A stretch of 62,696 nt of DNA from Sandaracinobacteroides sayramensis (GCF_022014495.1 NZ_JAKLSQ010000008.1:1-62696), one strand, 5' to 3'; counted from the first letter of the stretch, positions 44,007-53,369 are shown. Numbers and translations: made by a program. The notes: generated by a model not told the origin, from the letters alone.

Positions 44007-44801
44007 ATGACCGATGCTTATGTGCACGACAGCTATGCAGCCTATCGTCCGGGGTCGGAACGATCCGCGGCCATCGTCGCGGATTTGATCCTGCCGCTCC
44101 TTCGGCCGGAATCCGTGCTGGACGTGGGTTGCGGAACCGGCGGCTGGCTGGAGGCGTTTCGGGCGCGCGGTGTCCGGCAGGTTCATGGGATAGATGGTCC
44201 ATGGGCGCCGGCTGCGCAGGTGCTACGCCCCGGTGAGTTTACCGAGATAGACTTCCAGAAGGCAAGCGCCGACCCGGCGCCAACATTGCCGCTTGGGAAA
44301 TATGATCTGGTAACATCGCTGGAGTTTCTGGAACATGTGACTGCTGACCGCGCCGACATGCTGGCCCGCTTTCTGGCCCGGCAGGGCGATGTGCTGCTGG
44401 TGTCCGCCGCCATTCCGCTACAGGGCGGCCAGCATCATGTGAACGAACGCTGGCCGGAATATTGGGTTGGCCGTTTTGCGGCGCTCGGTTTCGAAGCCTT
44501 TGATGGAATCCGCTTCGCGCTCTGGAACGAAGCGGATGTGGAAAGCTGGTATCGCCAGAATATGATACTTTATTTTCGAGGAGGCGTGCCGGATAGCGTC
44601 CGCAAATGGGGCGAGGCGCTTGCATTGAATGCGCTCGAAAGTCCTCGGGCGGTGGTGCACCCGGAATTTTACGCCAAGCGTCTGGGCCGCCTGCACATGG
44701 CCGTGACGCGCCCGCTGCGTTTCGCCCATATGCTCCTCACCGAAAACAGGGCGCAGGCACGCAGCGCGCCACCTTTCGGCAACCTTGGGCGCGAGCCTTA
44801 G
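44007..44801 (+). CDS. SAM-dependent class I methyltransferase
   Basis: The 264-residue protein has the SAM-binding motif VLDVGCGTGGWLEAF (about 37-51), then IDGPWAPA and DLVTSLEFLEHV (motif post I to motif III). The C-terminal half (HVNERWPEYWVGRFAALGFEAFDGIRFALWNEADVESWYRQNMILYFR) is seen in methyltransferases of surface polysaccharide or small-molecule pathways; the substrate is unknown. Codon use is less GC-rich than that of its neighbours, which suggests transfer. It follows a long structured leader that can pair with the ribosome-binding GGGG at 43997-44000. Confidence 0.85.
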   Translation: MTDAYVHDSYAAYRPGSERSAAIVADLILPLLRPESVLDVGCGTGGWLEAFRARGVRQVHGIDGPWAPAAQVLRPGEFTEIDFQKASADPAPTLPLGKYDLVTSLEFLEHVTADRADMLARFLARQGDVLLVSAAIPLQGGQHHVNERWPEYWVGRFAALGFEAFDGIRFALWNEADVESWYRQNMILYFRGGVPDSVRKWGEALALNALESPRAVVHPEFYAKRLGRLHMAVTRPLRFAHMLLTENRAQARSAPPFGNLGREP

Positions 44802-44851
44802 CTTTTTCGCGTTCAAGCGCTGACGAGGCTGGAGATATCCTTCGCACGTCG

Positions 44852-44947
44852 TCCCCCTCCCCGACCCTCCCCCGCAAGCGGGGCGAGGGAGACAGGAAAC
44901 CGCCCCTGCTCCCTCCCCCCGCAGGGGGGAGGGTTGGGGAGGGGGGA
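44852..44947. repeat. Palindromic G/C-tract repeat family E, copy 1
   Basis: Two hairpins lie here: CCCCCGC-AAGC-type at 44869-44884 and the strong CCCTCCCCCC (44911-44920) with GGGGGGAGGG (44924-44933). The right half, from CTCCCTCCCCCC to AGCAAC, recurs at 52082-52125. It fills part of the 194-base gap between the methyltransferase and the convergent ettA. Confidence 0.8.
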
Positions 44948-44995
44948 AGCAACCTGCGACGAACAGCGCGCCCGACGCAGCAGCGCAACCCCCCG

Positions 44996-46675
44996 CTACC
45001 GCGTCAGCCGCTTATACTGCAACCGGTGCGGCCGTTCCGCCGCCGGCCCCAGCCGCCGCAGCTTGTCCGCCTCATACATTTCGAAATTGCCTTCGAACCA
45101 TTCCACATGGCTGTCGCCTTCGAACGCCAGGATATGGGTGGCGAGGCGGTCGAGGAAGAAGCGGTCGTGGCTGATCACCACGGCGCAGCCGGCGAAATTC
45201 TCCAGCGCCTCCTCCAATGCGCGCAGCGTTTCCACGTCGAGGTCGTTGGTCGGTTCGTCGAGCAGCAGGACGTTGCCGCCCTCCTTCAGCATCTTGGCCA
45301 TGTGCACGCGGTTGCGCTCACCGCCCGAAAGCTGCCCCACCTTCTTCTGCTGGTCGGTGCCCTTGAAGCCGAAGGCGCCGACATAGGCCCGGGTCGAGAC
45401 TTCCTGCTTGCCGAAGGTGAACCGCTCGTTCCCGCCCGAGACTTCCTCCCAGACATTCTTGTTCGGATCGAGCGCGTCGCGGCTCTGGTCCACATAGCCC
45501 AGATGCACCGTCTCGCCGATCTTGATAGTGCCTTCGTCGGGCTGCTCCTGCCCGGTCAGCATGCGGAAAAGAGTGGTCTTCCCCGCGCCGTTCGGCCCGA
45601 TCACGCCGACGATGCCGCCCGGCGGCAAAGTGAAGGTCAGGTCCTCGAACAGCAGCTTGTCGCCATAGGCCTTGGTCAGCCCGGTCGCCTCGATCACCGT
45701 CGAGCCCAGACGCTCCGGGTTGCGGATGAGGATCTGCCGGTCGGACGAGCGCTGCGCGTCCTGCTTCGCCACCAGCTCGTCGAACGCCTTGATCCGCGCC
45801 TTGGACTTGGTCTGCCGCGCCTTCGGGCTGGAGCGGATCCACTCCAGCTCCTGGTTGATGGCCTTGGTGCGGCTTTCGCTTTCCCGCTCCTCCTGCGCCA
45901 TGCGCTTGGCCTTCGCCTCCAGCCAGGCGGAGTAATTGCCTTCGAAGGGGATGCCCTGGCCGTAATAAAGCTCCAGCACCCAGTTCACGACATTGTCGAG
46001 GAAGTAGCGGTCGTGGGTGACGAGGATGACGTTGCCCTTGTAATCCTTCAGATGCTGCTCCAGCCAGCTCACCGATTCCGCGTCCAGATGGTTGGTCGGT
46101 TCGTCCAGCAGCAGGATTTCCGGCTTCTCCAGCAGCAGGCGGCAAAGCGCGATCCGCCGCTTTTCCCCGCCCGACAGGCTGGTGACGGGCCAGTCGCCCG
46201 GCGGGCAGCGGAGCGCGTCCATGGCGATCTCCAGCTGGTTGTCCAGCGTCCAGCCGTCCACCGCGTCGATCTTCTCCTGAAGCTCGCCCATTTCCGCCAT
46301 CAGCGCGTCGAAATCGGTGTCGTCGGTCGGCTCGCCCATTTCCGCCGAGATGGCGTTGAAACGGTCGATCATGTCGGCGACCGGGCGCACCCCGTCCTTC
46401 ACATTCTCCAGCACCGTCTTGTCGGGATCGAGCTGCGGCTCCTGCGCCAGATAGCCGACGCGCACGCCTTCGGCGGCCCAGGCCTCGCCGGCGAAATCCT
46501 TGTCCATCCCCGCCATGATCTTCATCAGCGTGGACTTGCCGGCGCCGTTGATGCCGATGATGGCGATCTTCGCGTCCGGCAGGAACTGCAGGTGGATGTT
46601 GTTCAGGATCGGCTTGGGGGCGCCGGGGAAGGTCTTGGTGAGACCCTTCATGACATAAGAATATTGGTAGGCCAC
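44996..46675 (-). CDS. ettA: Energy-dependent translational throttle protein EttA (ABC-F)
   Basis: EttA binds the ribosomal E site and couples translation to energy state. The 559-residue protein has two ABC ATPase domains: Walker A GINGAGKST near residue 40 and GPNGAGKTT near 356, signatures LSGGEKRR and LSGGERNR, and Walker B ILLLDEPTNHLD and LLLDEPTNDLD. The linker carries the arm typical of EttA (MDKDFAGEAW, then DADSVSWLEQHL-type) and the RSSPKARQTKSKARIKAFDEL segment. Normal length. It is the single gene at this site. Confidence 0.96.
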   Translation of the reverse strand: MAYQYSYVMKGLTKTFPGAPKPILNNIHLQFLPDAKIAIIGINGAGKSTLMKIMAGMDKDFAGEAWAAEGVRVGYLAQEPQLDPDKTVLENVKDGVRPVADMIDRFNAISAEMGEPTDDTDFDALMAEMGELQEKIDAVDGWTLDNQLEIAMDALRCPPGDWPVTSLSGGEKRRIALCRLLLEKPEILLLDEPTNHLDAESVSWLEQHLKDYKGNVILVTHDRYFLDNVVNWVLELYYGQGIPFEGNYSAWLEAKAKRMAQEERESESRTKAINQELEWIRSSPKARQTKSKARIKAFDELVAKQDAQRSSDRQILIRNPERLGSTVIEATGLTKAYGDKLLFEDLTFTLPPGGIVGVIGPNGAGKTTLFRMLTGQEQPDEGTIKIGETVHLGYVDQSRDALDPNKNVWEEVSGGNERFTFGKQEVSTRAYVGAFGFKGTDQQKKVGQLSGGERNRVHMAKMLKEGGNVLLLDEPTNDLDVETLRALEEALENFAGCAVVISHDRFFLDRLATHILAFEGDSHVEWFEGNFEMYEADKLRRLGPAAERPHRLQYKRLTR

Positions 46676-46869
46676 GTCGGTCCTTCGGGGCTGGCGTAAA
46701 CGGGAAGTCGGGCCGGGCCTTAGCGCATCGGCGCGCCGCGTTCAAACGCTCGCGCCTCTTGCGCATGGCCCTTCGAATGGGCATCTGGGAATGGTCGAAG
46801 GCAGGAGCAAGGATCGAATGGATTTCAATCGCTGAACCCCGAACGTCTCTCCTGGGAAAGCGATCATCC

Positions 46870-48456
46870 ATGCCTGCCTCCATCACCCTGTCCGATCTCG
46901 GCTGGTCCACGCCGGACGGCCGACCCATATTCCGGCAACTGAATCTCGCCTTCGGTCCCGGGCCGACTGGTCTCGTCGGTCGCAACGGTTCCGGCAAATC
47001 GACGCTCCTGAAGCTGATCTCCGGCGAATGCGCGCCTTCGGCCGGCGCCGTCTCGGTGGCGGGCAGCGTCGCCACGCTCCGCCAGCAGGTGGAGCCGACG
47101 CCCGGCGCCAGCATCGCCGGGCTGATCGGCGTGGCCGACGGACTGGCGCTGATCCGGCTGGCGGAAAGCGGCGAAGCCAGTGCGGAGCAGCTCGAGGCCT
47201 GCGACTGGCTGCTGGAATCGCGGCTGCAAGCCCTGCTCGCCGGCGTCGGCCTGTCGATGCCGCCGGAAACCCCGCTCGACCGGTTGTCGGGCGGCCAGCG
47301 CACCCGCGCGGCCATCGCCGCCCTGCTTTTCGCCGAGCCGGACATATTGCTGCTGGACGAGCCCACCAACCATCTGGACGCCGATGGTCGCGCGGCGATC
47401 GCGCAGCTTCTGGCCGATTGGCGCGGCGTGGCGGTCGTCGCCAGCCACGACCGGGCGCTCCTGGAAGCCATGCACCGGATCGTCGAACTGGGCCATGACG
47501 GCGCCCGAACCTATGGCGGCGGCTGGAGCGCCTATCGCGCGCGGAAGGCCGAGGCGCAGGCGGCCGCCGAACAGCGCCTGGCCGACGCGGAAAAAGCGCT
47601 GGCGGATGCGAAGCGCAGCGCAACCCGCAACGCCGAGAAGCAGGCAAGGCGCGACGCGGCGGGGCAGCGCAAGGCAATGAAGGGCGACGAGCCCGCCATC
47701 GACCTGGGGCTGCGCAAGGACCGCGCCGAAAAGACCGGAGGCGGCCATGGCCGGATCGCCGAAAGCCGGATCGCCGCCGCCCGCGAGGCGCATGAAAGCG
47801 CGCGCGGGCGGATCGAAGTGGTGAACCCGCTGGCGGTCGCCATGCCCTCCACCGGGCTTTCGCCGAGCCGCCGCGTCGTCGAGCTGGAGAAGGTCGGCAC
47901 CGGCCATGTGGAAGGCGAATATGTCCTCGGCGATCTCGATCTCGCCCTGATTGGGCCGGAGCGTCTGGCGGTGACCGGGGCGAACGGCGCCGGCAAATCC
48001 ACCCTGCTGGCGCTGTTGGCCGGCCGCCTGCGGCCTTTCTCCGGGCGGATGGCGGTGCATGTCCCGCTGGCGTTTCTCGACCAGGAGGTGTCGCTTCTGA
48101 ACCCGGCGCTTTCCATCCGCGACAATTTCCGCGCCCTCAATCCGGGCGCGACGGAGAACGATGTCCGCGCCGCCCTCGCCCGCTTCATGTTCCGCGCCGG
48201 CGCGGCGCTCCAGCGTGTCGGCACGCTTTCCGGCGGAGAACGGCTGCGCGCCGGGCTGGCCTCTGTTCTGGGGCTTCGCCCGCCGCCGCTCCTGCTGCTG
48301 GACGAGCCGAGCAACCATCTCGACATCGACGCGCTGGAAGCCGTGGAACAGGGCCTCGCCGCCTATGACGGCGCGCTGGTCGCCGTCAGCCACGACGAGG
48401 CGTTTCTGAAGGCCATCGGCATCGGCCGCCGCCTGCACCTGGGAGCCGGAAGCTAG
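46870..48456 (+). CDS. ABC-F family ATPase (Uup/YbiT-like)
   Basis: The 528-residue protein has two ABC domains: GRNGSGKST and GANGAGKST Walker A motifs, LSGGQRTR and LSGGERLR signatures, and LLLDEPTNHLD and LLLDEPSNHLD Walker B motifs. Between them is a long Ala/Arg-rich linker (about 220-310) with coiled-coil character. ABC-F proteins act on the ribosome; this one differs from EttA in having the charged linker and no EttA arm. ATG at 46870 has GGAAAG upstream; earlier in-frame codons lack support. It is divergent from ettA by 194 bases. Confidence 0.9.
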   Translation: MPASITLSDLGWSTPDGRPIFRQLNLAFGPGPTGLVGRNGSGKSTLLKLISGECAPSAGAVSVAGSVATLRQQVEPTPGASIAGLIGVADGLALIRLAESGEASAEQLEACDWLLESRLQALLAGVGLSMPPETPLDRLSGGQRTRAAIAALLFAEPDILLLDEPTNHLDADGRAAIAQLLADWRGVAVVASHDRALLEAMHRIVELGHDGARTYGGGWSAYRARKAEAQAAAEQRLADAEKALADAKRSATRNAEKQARRDAAGQRKAMKGDEPAIDLGLRKDRAEKTGGGHGRIAESRIAAAREAHESARGRIEVVNPLAVAMPSTGLSPSRRVVELEKVGTGHVEGEYVLGDLDLALIGPERLAVTGANGAGKSTLLALLAGRLRPFSGRMAVHVPLAFLDQEVSLLNPALSIRDNFRALNPGATENDVRAALARFMFRAGAALQRVGTLSGGERLRAGLASVLGLRPPPLLLLDEPSNHLDIDALEAVEQGLAAYDGALVAVSHDEAFLKAIGIGRRLHLGAGS

Positions 48457-48488
48457 GCAGAACCGGCCCAAGCCTTTAGACGGGCCGG

Positions 48489-49175
48489 GTGACCGCCTCC
48501 GATCCGCTTTCCATCCGCCGCCTCTACGGCCGCGCCCAGGGCCATCCGCTGCGCTCGAACGCCCAGCGGCTGGTGGACGAGCTGCTGCCCGCCCTCGCCG
48601 TGCCCGGCGAAGGCACCCTAAGCGCCGAACGCCTGTTCGGCGACGGCCGCTCGCTCGCCTTCGAAGTCGGCTTCGGCAAGGGCGAGCATCTGGGCTTCCA
48701 GGCCGGGCGCGCGCCCGGCACCGGCTTCATCGGCGCCGAACCCTATCTGAACGGAGTCGCCGGCCTGCTGGCCGAGGTGGAGGCGCGCGGGCTGCAAAAT
48801 GTCCGCATCCACCGCGGCGACGCGCTCGACGTGCTGGAGCGCCTGCCAGACGCCAGCCTCGACACGCTCTACCTGCTCCACCCGGACCCCTGGCCCAAGG
48901 CCCGCCACGCCAAGCGGCGCTTCGTGAACCCCGGCCCGCTGTCGGTGGTGGCGGCGAAGCTGAAGCCCGGCGGCGAATTCAGGGTGGCGACAGATCATGT
49001 CGGCTACATGCGCCACACATTGGCGGTGATGCAGTCCGATCGCCGCTTCGAATGGACGGCGGAAACGCCGGACGACTGGGAACGGGTGCCGGCAGACTGG
49101 CCGGACACGCGCTTCGCGCAAAAGGCCCGCAGGCTGGGCCATGATGTGTGGCGCTTGATTTATCGGCGGCTCTGA
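48489..49175 (+). CDS. trmB: tRNA (guanine-N7-)-methyltransferase
   Basis: TrmB makes m7G46 in tRNA with SAM. The 228-residue protein shows FEVGFGKGEHL (SAM-binding), FIGAEPYLNGVAGLL, NVRIHRGDALDVLERLPDASLDTLYLLHPDPWPKARHAKRRFV with the family signature HPDPWPKxRHxKRR, and ATDHVGYMRHTL. It begins with GTG at 48489. Neighbouring accA starts 15 bases after its stop. Confidence 0.96.
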   Translation: MTASDPLSIRRLYGRAQGHPLRSNAQRLVDELLPALAVPGEGTLSAERLFGDGRSLAFEVGFGKGEHLGFQAGRAPGTGFIGAEPYLNGVAGLLAEVEARGLQNVRIHRGDALDVLERLPDASLDTLYLLHPDPWPKARHAKRRFVNPGPLSVVAAKLKPGGEFRVATDHVGYMRHTLAVMQSDRRFEWTAETPDDWERVPADWPDTRFAQKARRLGHDVWRLIYRRL

Positions 49176-49190
49176 CCAACTGGAGGGTGC

Positions 49191-50126
49191 ATGGCGCAGA
49201 TACTGGAATTCGAAAAACCCGTCGCGGCCCTCGACGCCGAAATCGCAAGCCTCGCGGCCGACACCGCGCGCGCCGCCGAGCGTGAGGCGATCGAGGCGAG
49301 GCGCAACCGGCTGCTGGCCGAAATCTACGGCAAGCTGACCCCCTGGCAGAAGACGCTGGTGGCGCGGCATCCCAACCGCCCGCGCTTCCTCGTCATCGTC
49401 GAGCAGCTGTTCGAGGACTGGGTGCCGCTCGCGGGCGACCGCGCCTTCGGCGACGATTCGGCGATCCTGGGCGGGCTGGCGCATTTCCGCGGCCGCCCGG
49501 TCATGCTGATCGGCCATGAAAAGGGCCATGACACCGAAAGCCGGGTGAAGCGCAACTTCGGCATGGCGAAGCCCGAAGGCTATCGCAAGGCCGCGCGGCT
49601 GATGCGCATGGCCAGCCGCTTCGGCCTGCCCATCGTCACGCTGGTGGACACGCCCGGCGCCTATCCGGGGATCGACGCGGAAGAGCGCGGCCAGGCCGAG
49701 GCCATCGCCCGCGCCACCGAAGCCTGCCTCGAAGCCGAAGTGCCGATGGTCTCCGTCATCATCGGCGAGGGCGGCTCGGGCGGCGCGGTGGCGCTGGCGG
49801 CGGCCAACAGGGTGCTGATGCTGGAACATTCCGTCTATGCGGTGATCTCGCCCGAAGGCTGCGCCTCCATCCTCTGGCGCGACGCGGCGAAGGCGGCGGA
49901 CGCGGCGGTCGCCATGCGCATCTCGGCGCAGGATCTCGCCGAGCTGGGGGTGATAGACGGAGTCGTGCGCGAGCCGGTGGGCGGCGCCCACCGCGCCCCC
50001 GAAGACGCCATCGCCCTTCTGGGCGACGCGATCGACGCCGCGCTCGACGGGCTGGAAGCCCTGCCGGCAGACAGTCTGAAGGCCGCGCGGCGCGCCCGTT
50101 TCCTGGCCTTCGCGCAGGCGGCCTGA
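49191..50126 (+). CDS. accA: Acetyl-CoA carboxylase carboxyltransferase subunit alpha
   Basis: AccA and AccD transfer the carboxyl group from biotin to acetyl-CoA, the first step in fatty acid synthesis. The 311-residue protein carries the alpha-subunit blocks [96 protein letters not shown] and [43 protein letters not shown]. Normal length. GGAGGG precedes the ATG. Confidence 0.98.
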   Translation: MAQILEFEKPVAALDAEIASLAADTARAAEREAIEARRNRLLAEIYGKLTPWQKTLVARHPNRPRFLVIVEQLFEDWVPLAGDRAFGDDSAILGGLAHFRGRPVMLIGHEKGHDTESRVKRNFGMAKPEGYRKAARLMRMASRFGLPIVTLVDTPGAYPGIDAEERGQAEAIARATEACLEAEVPMVSVIIGEGGSGGAVALAAANRVLMLEHSVYAVISPEGCASILWRDAAKAADAAVAMRISAQDLAELGVIDGVVREPVGGAHRAPEDAIALLGDAIDAALDGLEALPADSLKAARRARFLAFAQAA

Positions 50127-50143
50127 GAGGGAGGGGCGAGAGG

Positions 50144-51640
50144 ATGCTGCAAGCCCTGAAACACGCCGGAGGCGCGCTGAAACACGCCGGAGGCGCCTTG
50201 GCGATCGCCGCCGCGCTCGCCGTGGCGACGGTTCCGGCCGCCGCCCCCGCGCAGGCGCAGCAGCAGGCCCAGCAGCAGGCCCGTGCCCTGACCGGCCTGT
50301 CGCCCAGGGACCGGCAGATCGGCGCGGAGGGCTACAAGCAGATCGTGCAGCAGTTCGGCGGCGCCGTCGACGGGCCGCTGGCCGATTATGTCCGGCGCGT
50401 CGGCGTGATGGTGGCGATGGCCTCCGTCCCCGGCTCGCGCGCGGAGGACTGGAAGGTCACCGTCCTCAACTCCCCCGTCCCCAACGCCATGGCGACGCCC
50501 GGCGGCTATCTCTACATCACCCGCGGCCTGCTGGCGATGATCAACAACGAGGCGGAGCTGGCCTCCGTCCTCGGCCATGAAGCCGGCCATGTCGCCGCCC
50601 GCCATTCCGACAAGCGCAACAGCCGCGCCACCATCGGCGCCCTCGGCTCGCTGGCGGCCTCGGTGCTCCTCGGCGGGGACGCCGCCAACCTCGTCAACAC
50701 CGGCGCCGGCGCCTGGGTCGCCGGCTTCTCCCGCTCGCAGGAGAATGAGGCGGACACGCTGGGCATGCGCTACGCCATTTCCGCCGGCTACGACCCGCGC
50801 GCGGCCGCCTCGATGCTGGCCGCGCTCGACCGGGTCGCCGCCGTCGAGGGGCGGGAGAGCTTCCAGCGCCAGGGCCTCAACTCCATCTTTTCCACCCACC
50901 CGGTCACGGCGGAGCGGGTGCAGCGCGTCGGCCGGCAGGCGGCGCAGACGGGAGTCGGCGGCGCCACCAACCGCGACGCCTATCTGTCGGCGATCGACGG
51001 CATGACCTATGGCGACGCCCCGGATCAGGGGATCATCAGCGGCCCCAGCTTCCGCCACGCCTCGCTTCGCCTCGCCTTCGACGCGCCCCCCGGATTCCAG
51101 CTCCAGAACAGCCCGCAGGCGGTGGCGGGCCAGGGCCGCGACGGCGCGCAGTTCATGTTCACCGGCGTGCAGGCCGGGCCGAACGTGCCGCTGCAGGATG
51201 TCGTGCGCAAGGTGTGGCAGGAAACCGCCGGCTCCATGCCGCAGGCCAGCTACGCCGAGCGGCAGGTGAACAGCTTCGACGCCGGCCTGTCGCAGGCCCG
51301 GCTCAGCAACCGGCAGGGGCAGCAGCTCGACGTGTCGGTGAACGCCTTCCGGGGGACGGGCAATCAGGTCTATGTGCTGCGCACCATCGCGCCGGCCGGC
51401 CGTGGCGCCCAGTTCGACGGCATGGTCACCTCCTTCCGCAAGCTGACGGCGGCCGAGGCGGAAGCCGCCGGCCGGGGGCGCCGCATCAAGCTCGTCACCG
51501 TGAAGGCGGGCGACACGCCGGAGCGTCTGGCGGCGCAGATGTCCGCCCCCTACAACCGGGTGCAGAGCTTCCTGGCGCTGAACGGCATCGCCAACCGGGC
51601 GCTGCAACCCGGCGAGCGGCTGAAGCTCATTGTCGGCTGA
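50144..51640 (+). CDS. M48-family metallopeptidase with LysM domain
   Basis: The 498-residue protein has a signal peptide (about residues 1-40, with GGALAIAAALAVATVPAAAPAQA) and a zinc peptidase domain with HEAGHVAARHSDK (about 144-156) and the downstream EADTLG ligand. The C-terminus (about 450-498) is a LysM-like domain: VTVKAGDTPERLAAQMSAPYNRVQSFLALNGI. It should act in the periplasm on proteins and bind peptidoglycan, like the BepA/YcaL group. The first residues contain a perfect tandem repeat, KHAGGAL twice. Confidence 0.92.
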   Translation: MLQALKHAGGALKHAGGALAIAAALAVATVPAAAPAQAQQQAQQQARALTGLSPRDRQIGAEGYKQIVQQFGGAVDGPLADYVRRVGVMVAMASVPGSRAEDWKVTVLNSPVPNAMATPGGYLYITRGLLAMINNEAELASVLGHEAGHVAARHSDKRNSRATIGALGSLAASVLLGGDAANLVNTGAGAWVAGFSRSQENEADTLGMRYAISAGYDPRAAASMLAALDRVAAVEGRESFQRQGLNSIFSTHPVTAERVQRVGRQAAQTGVGGATNRDAYLSAIDGMTYGDAPDQGIISGPSFRHASLRLAFDAPPGFQLQNSPQAVAGQGRDGAQFMFTGVQAGPNVPLQDVVRKVWQETAGSMPQASYAERQVNSFDAGLSQARLSNRQGQQLDVSVNAFRGTGNQVYVLRTIAPAGRGAQFDGMVTSFRKLTAAEAEAAGRGRRIKLVTVKAGDTPERLAAQMSAPYNRVQSFLALNGIANRALQPGERLKLIVG

Positions 51641-52076
51641 CACACTGGACTGCCCCGGCGGCAGCCCCTCCCGCGCGCTCCCCCTGCTGACGGTCGCCTG
51701 CGCCGTGCTGGTGGACGCCGACGGCCGCATCCTGGTGACGGACCGCCCGCCCGGCAAGGACATGGCCGGCCTCTGGGAATTCCCCGGCGGCAAGGTCGAG
51801 CCGCTGGAAAGCCCGGAAGCCGCGCTGGTGCGCGAGTTGCACGAGGAACTGGGCCTCGAAACCGTAACAAGCTGCCTCGCGCCCTGCGGCTTCGCTTCCC
51901 ATGCCTATGAAAAGGTGAATCTGCTGCTGCTGGCCTACGCCATCCGCAAATGGCGGGGCACCCCCACCGCGCGCGAGGGCCAGCGGATGCAATGGGTGCG
52001 GGTGAACGACCTGTTCCACCTGCCGATGCCCCCGGCCGACAAGCCGCTGATAGGCCAGATAGCCGCCATCCTCTGA
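51630..52076 (+). CDS. mutT: 8-oxo-dGTP diphosphatase (Nudix, MutT)
   Basis: MutT removes oxidised guanine nucleotides from the pool. The 148-residue protein has the full Nudix box from GGKVEPLESPEAALVRELHEELGL (G-x5-E-x7-R-E-x2-E-E-x-G pattern) and the N-terminal VDADGRILVTDRPPGKDMAGLWEFPGGK typical of MutT. The start is TTG at 51630, overlapping the M48 gene by 11 bases. The tail after REGQRMQWVRVNDLFHLPMPPADKPLI is also standard. Ends at a family E repeat. Confidence 0.95.
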   Translation: MSADTLDCPGGSPSRALPLLTVACAVLVDADGRILVTDRPPGKDMAGLWEFPGGKVEPLESPEAALVRELHEELGLETVTSCLAPCGFASHAYEKVNLLLLAYAIRKWRGTPTAREGQRMQWVRVNDLFHLPMPPADKPLIGQIAAIL

Positions 52077-52081
52077 AAAAA

Positions 52082-52119
52082 CTCCCTCCCCCCACCGGGG
52101 GGAGGGTTGGGGAGGGGGG
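52082..52119. repeat. Palindromic G/C-tract repeat family E, copy 2
   Basis: CCCTCCCCCC (52084-52093) and GGGGGGAGGG (52097-52106) form a 10-bp stem with a 3-base loop, six bases after the mutT stop. The same core, followed by GTTGGGGAGGGGGGA-type sequence and AGCAAC, is at 44908-44952. Confidence 0.75.
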
Positions 52120-52169
52120 AGCAACCGCGCCACCCAAAAACCGCCGCCGGTTTCCCCTCCGCTTTCCAC

Positions 52170-52252
52170 GTCACCCCGGGCTAGACCCGGGGTCCAGCTT
52201 CTTTCCCCACCACCGTAGCCGCAAAAAAAACCGCACCCCGGATCAAGCCCGG
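52170..52252. repeat. Dispersed repeat family C, degraded copy
   Basis: Left arm 52170-52199 has CTAGAC where other copies have CTTGAC. The right arm (52231-52252) is truncated and reads GATCAAGCC in place of GGTCAAGCC, so the pairing is weaker. This copy appears to be decaying. Confidence 0.7.
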
Positions 52253-52282
52253 CGCGCCGAAACTAGGTCGCCCAACCCAATA

Positions 52283-52540
52283 TCAGGGCTTGTTGATCAG
52301 CATCCGCCAAAGCCCCAGCACGATCAGCGCGCCGATCACCGCCCCGAAGAATCCGGCGGACTCCCCTTGCGCATACATCCCCGTCACCTGCCCGATCCAG
52401 GAGAACAGCACGGCGCCGAGGATGCCGAGGAAGGTGGTCAGCAGGCAGCCTTGCGGGTTGCGCGGGTCGCTGGAGATCAGCCGGGCCAGAAGCCCCGCGA
52501 AGAAACCGATCAGGATCACGCCAAGCCAGGTCGATGCCAT
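52283..52540 (-). CDS. GlsB/YeaQ/YmgE-family membrane protein
   Basis: The 85-residue protein has three hydrophobic helices (LGVILIGFFAGLLARLI, LTTFLGILGAVLFSWIG, AGFFGAVIGALIVLGLWRML) with the intervening DPRNPQGC motif; it matches the GlsB/YeaQ transglycosylase-associated small protein family, often induced by stress. No enzymatic motif is present. GGGGGA precedes the ATG. Confidence 0.93.
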   Translation of the reverse strand: MASTWLGVILIGFFAGLLARLISSDPRNPQGCLLTTFLGILGAVLFSWIGQVTGMYAQGESAGFFGAVIGALIVLGLWRMLINKP

Positions 52541-52573
52541 GAATATTCCCCCGTGATGATTCCGCGAAAAAGC

Positions 52574-53311
52574 CTAGCTGCGCGCCAGCCTGTCGGCAAC
52601 AAGGCGGATCGCCTGCGGATTCCAGCCGAGCCCGCTGTGCGTGCCCTCCACATGCAGATTTTCCACGAGCGGCCCCGGCCGCGCCTGCGCCGCCTCCGGA
52701 TGGACGATGCCGTCGCCCCTCGCCGCGATCGCGGTGAAGGGCACCGGCGGCAGCGCGCCCGGCTTCCAGTCCACCGGCGCGTCGGCGATGGGATGGCCTG
52801 CCACCCGCTCGTAAAGCTTCCAGGCGTTGTTGGCCTGCAGGAAGCCCGAAACCGGTGAGCCCATGGTGATCACCTGCCGCACCGCTTCCGGGTAGCGGCG
52901 GGCCAGTTCCACGGCGTAAAGCCCGCCGAGGCTCCAGCCGACGAGCGCGATGGGCTCCCCCGCCTTGCCGGCGAAGGTCAGGAAGCGGCCTTCCAGTTCC
53001 TCGAAGCGGCCGGGGCGAAGCCCCATGTTCCGCCCCAGTTCCCAGCCTTCCACCTTGTGGCCGATGGCCGACAGCACGGAGCGCAGCGGAAAGGTCGCCC
53101 AGTCGCCGGAGAGGAAGCCGGGCAGCACCAGCACATGCCGGCTGGGCCAGTGCGGAAGTTCGCGGATCAGCGCGATGCGCTGCTTGCGAAAGGCCGAAAG
53201 CTCCCTGAGCGAGCGCAGCTCCGCCGCATAGGCGATGCGCCCCGGAGGGCCGGGGCAGGGGCGTTCGGCCGCCTCTTCGCTGGCTTCATGCGCGGACATG
53301 GCGGCGCACAT
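52574..53311 (-). CDS. Alpha/beta hydrolase (triacylglycerol lipase-like)
   Basis: The 245-residue protein has the alpha/beta hydrolase nucleophile elbow GWSLGG (about 122-127), the early LVLPGFLSGDW (oxyanion region), a likely catalytic Asp in AARGDGIV (GDGI) and a His in VEGTHSGLGW near the C-terminus. Two possible starts exist, 53311 and 53299. The substrate is unknown; a lipase or esterase is likely. It stands between a stress membrane protein gene and rne on the same strand. Confidence 0.87.
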   Translation of the reverse strand: MCAAMSAHEASEEAAERPCPGPPGRIAYAAELRSLRELSAFRKQRIALIRELPHWPSRHVLVLPGFLSGDWATFPLRSVLSAIGHKVEGWELGRNMGLRPGRFEELEGRFLTFAGKAGEPIALVGWSLGGLYAVELARRYPEAVRQVITMGSPVSGFLQANNAWKLYERVAGHPIADAPVDWKPGALPPVPFTAIAARGDGIVHPEAAQARPGPLVENLHVEGTHSGLGWNPQAIRLVADRLARS

Positions 53312-53369
53312 AGCGACGGGGCGGCGGAATTTCCATTCCGCCGCGCGCGTTTTTTATCTGTTCCGGCGC

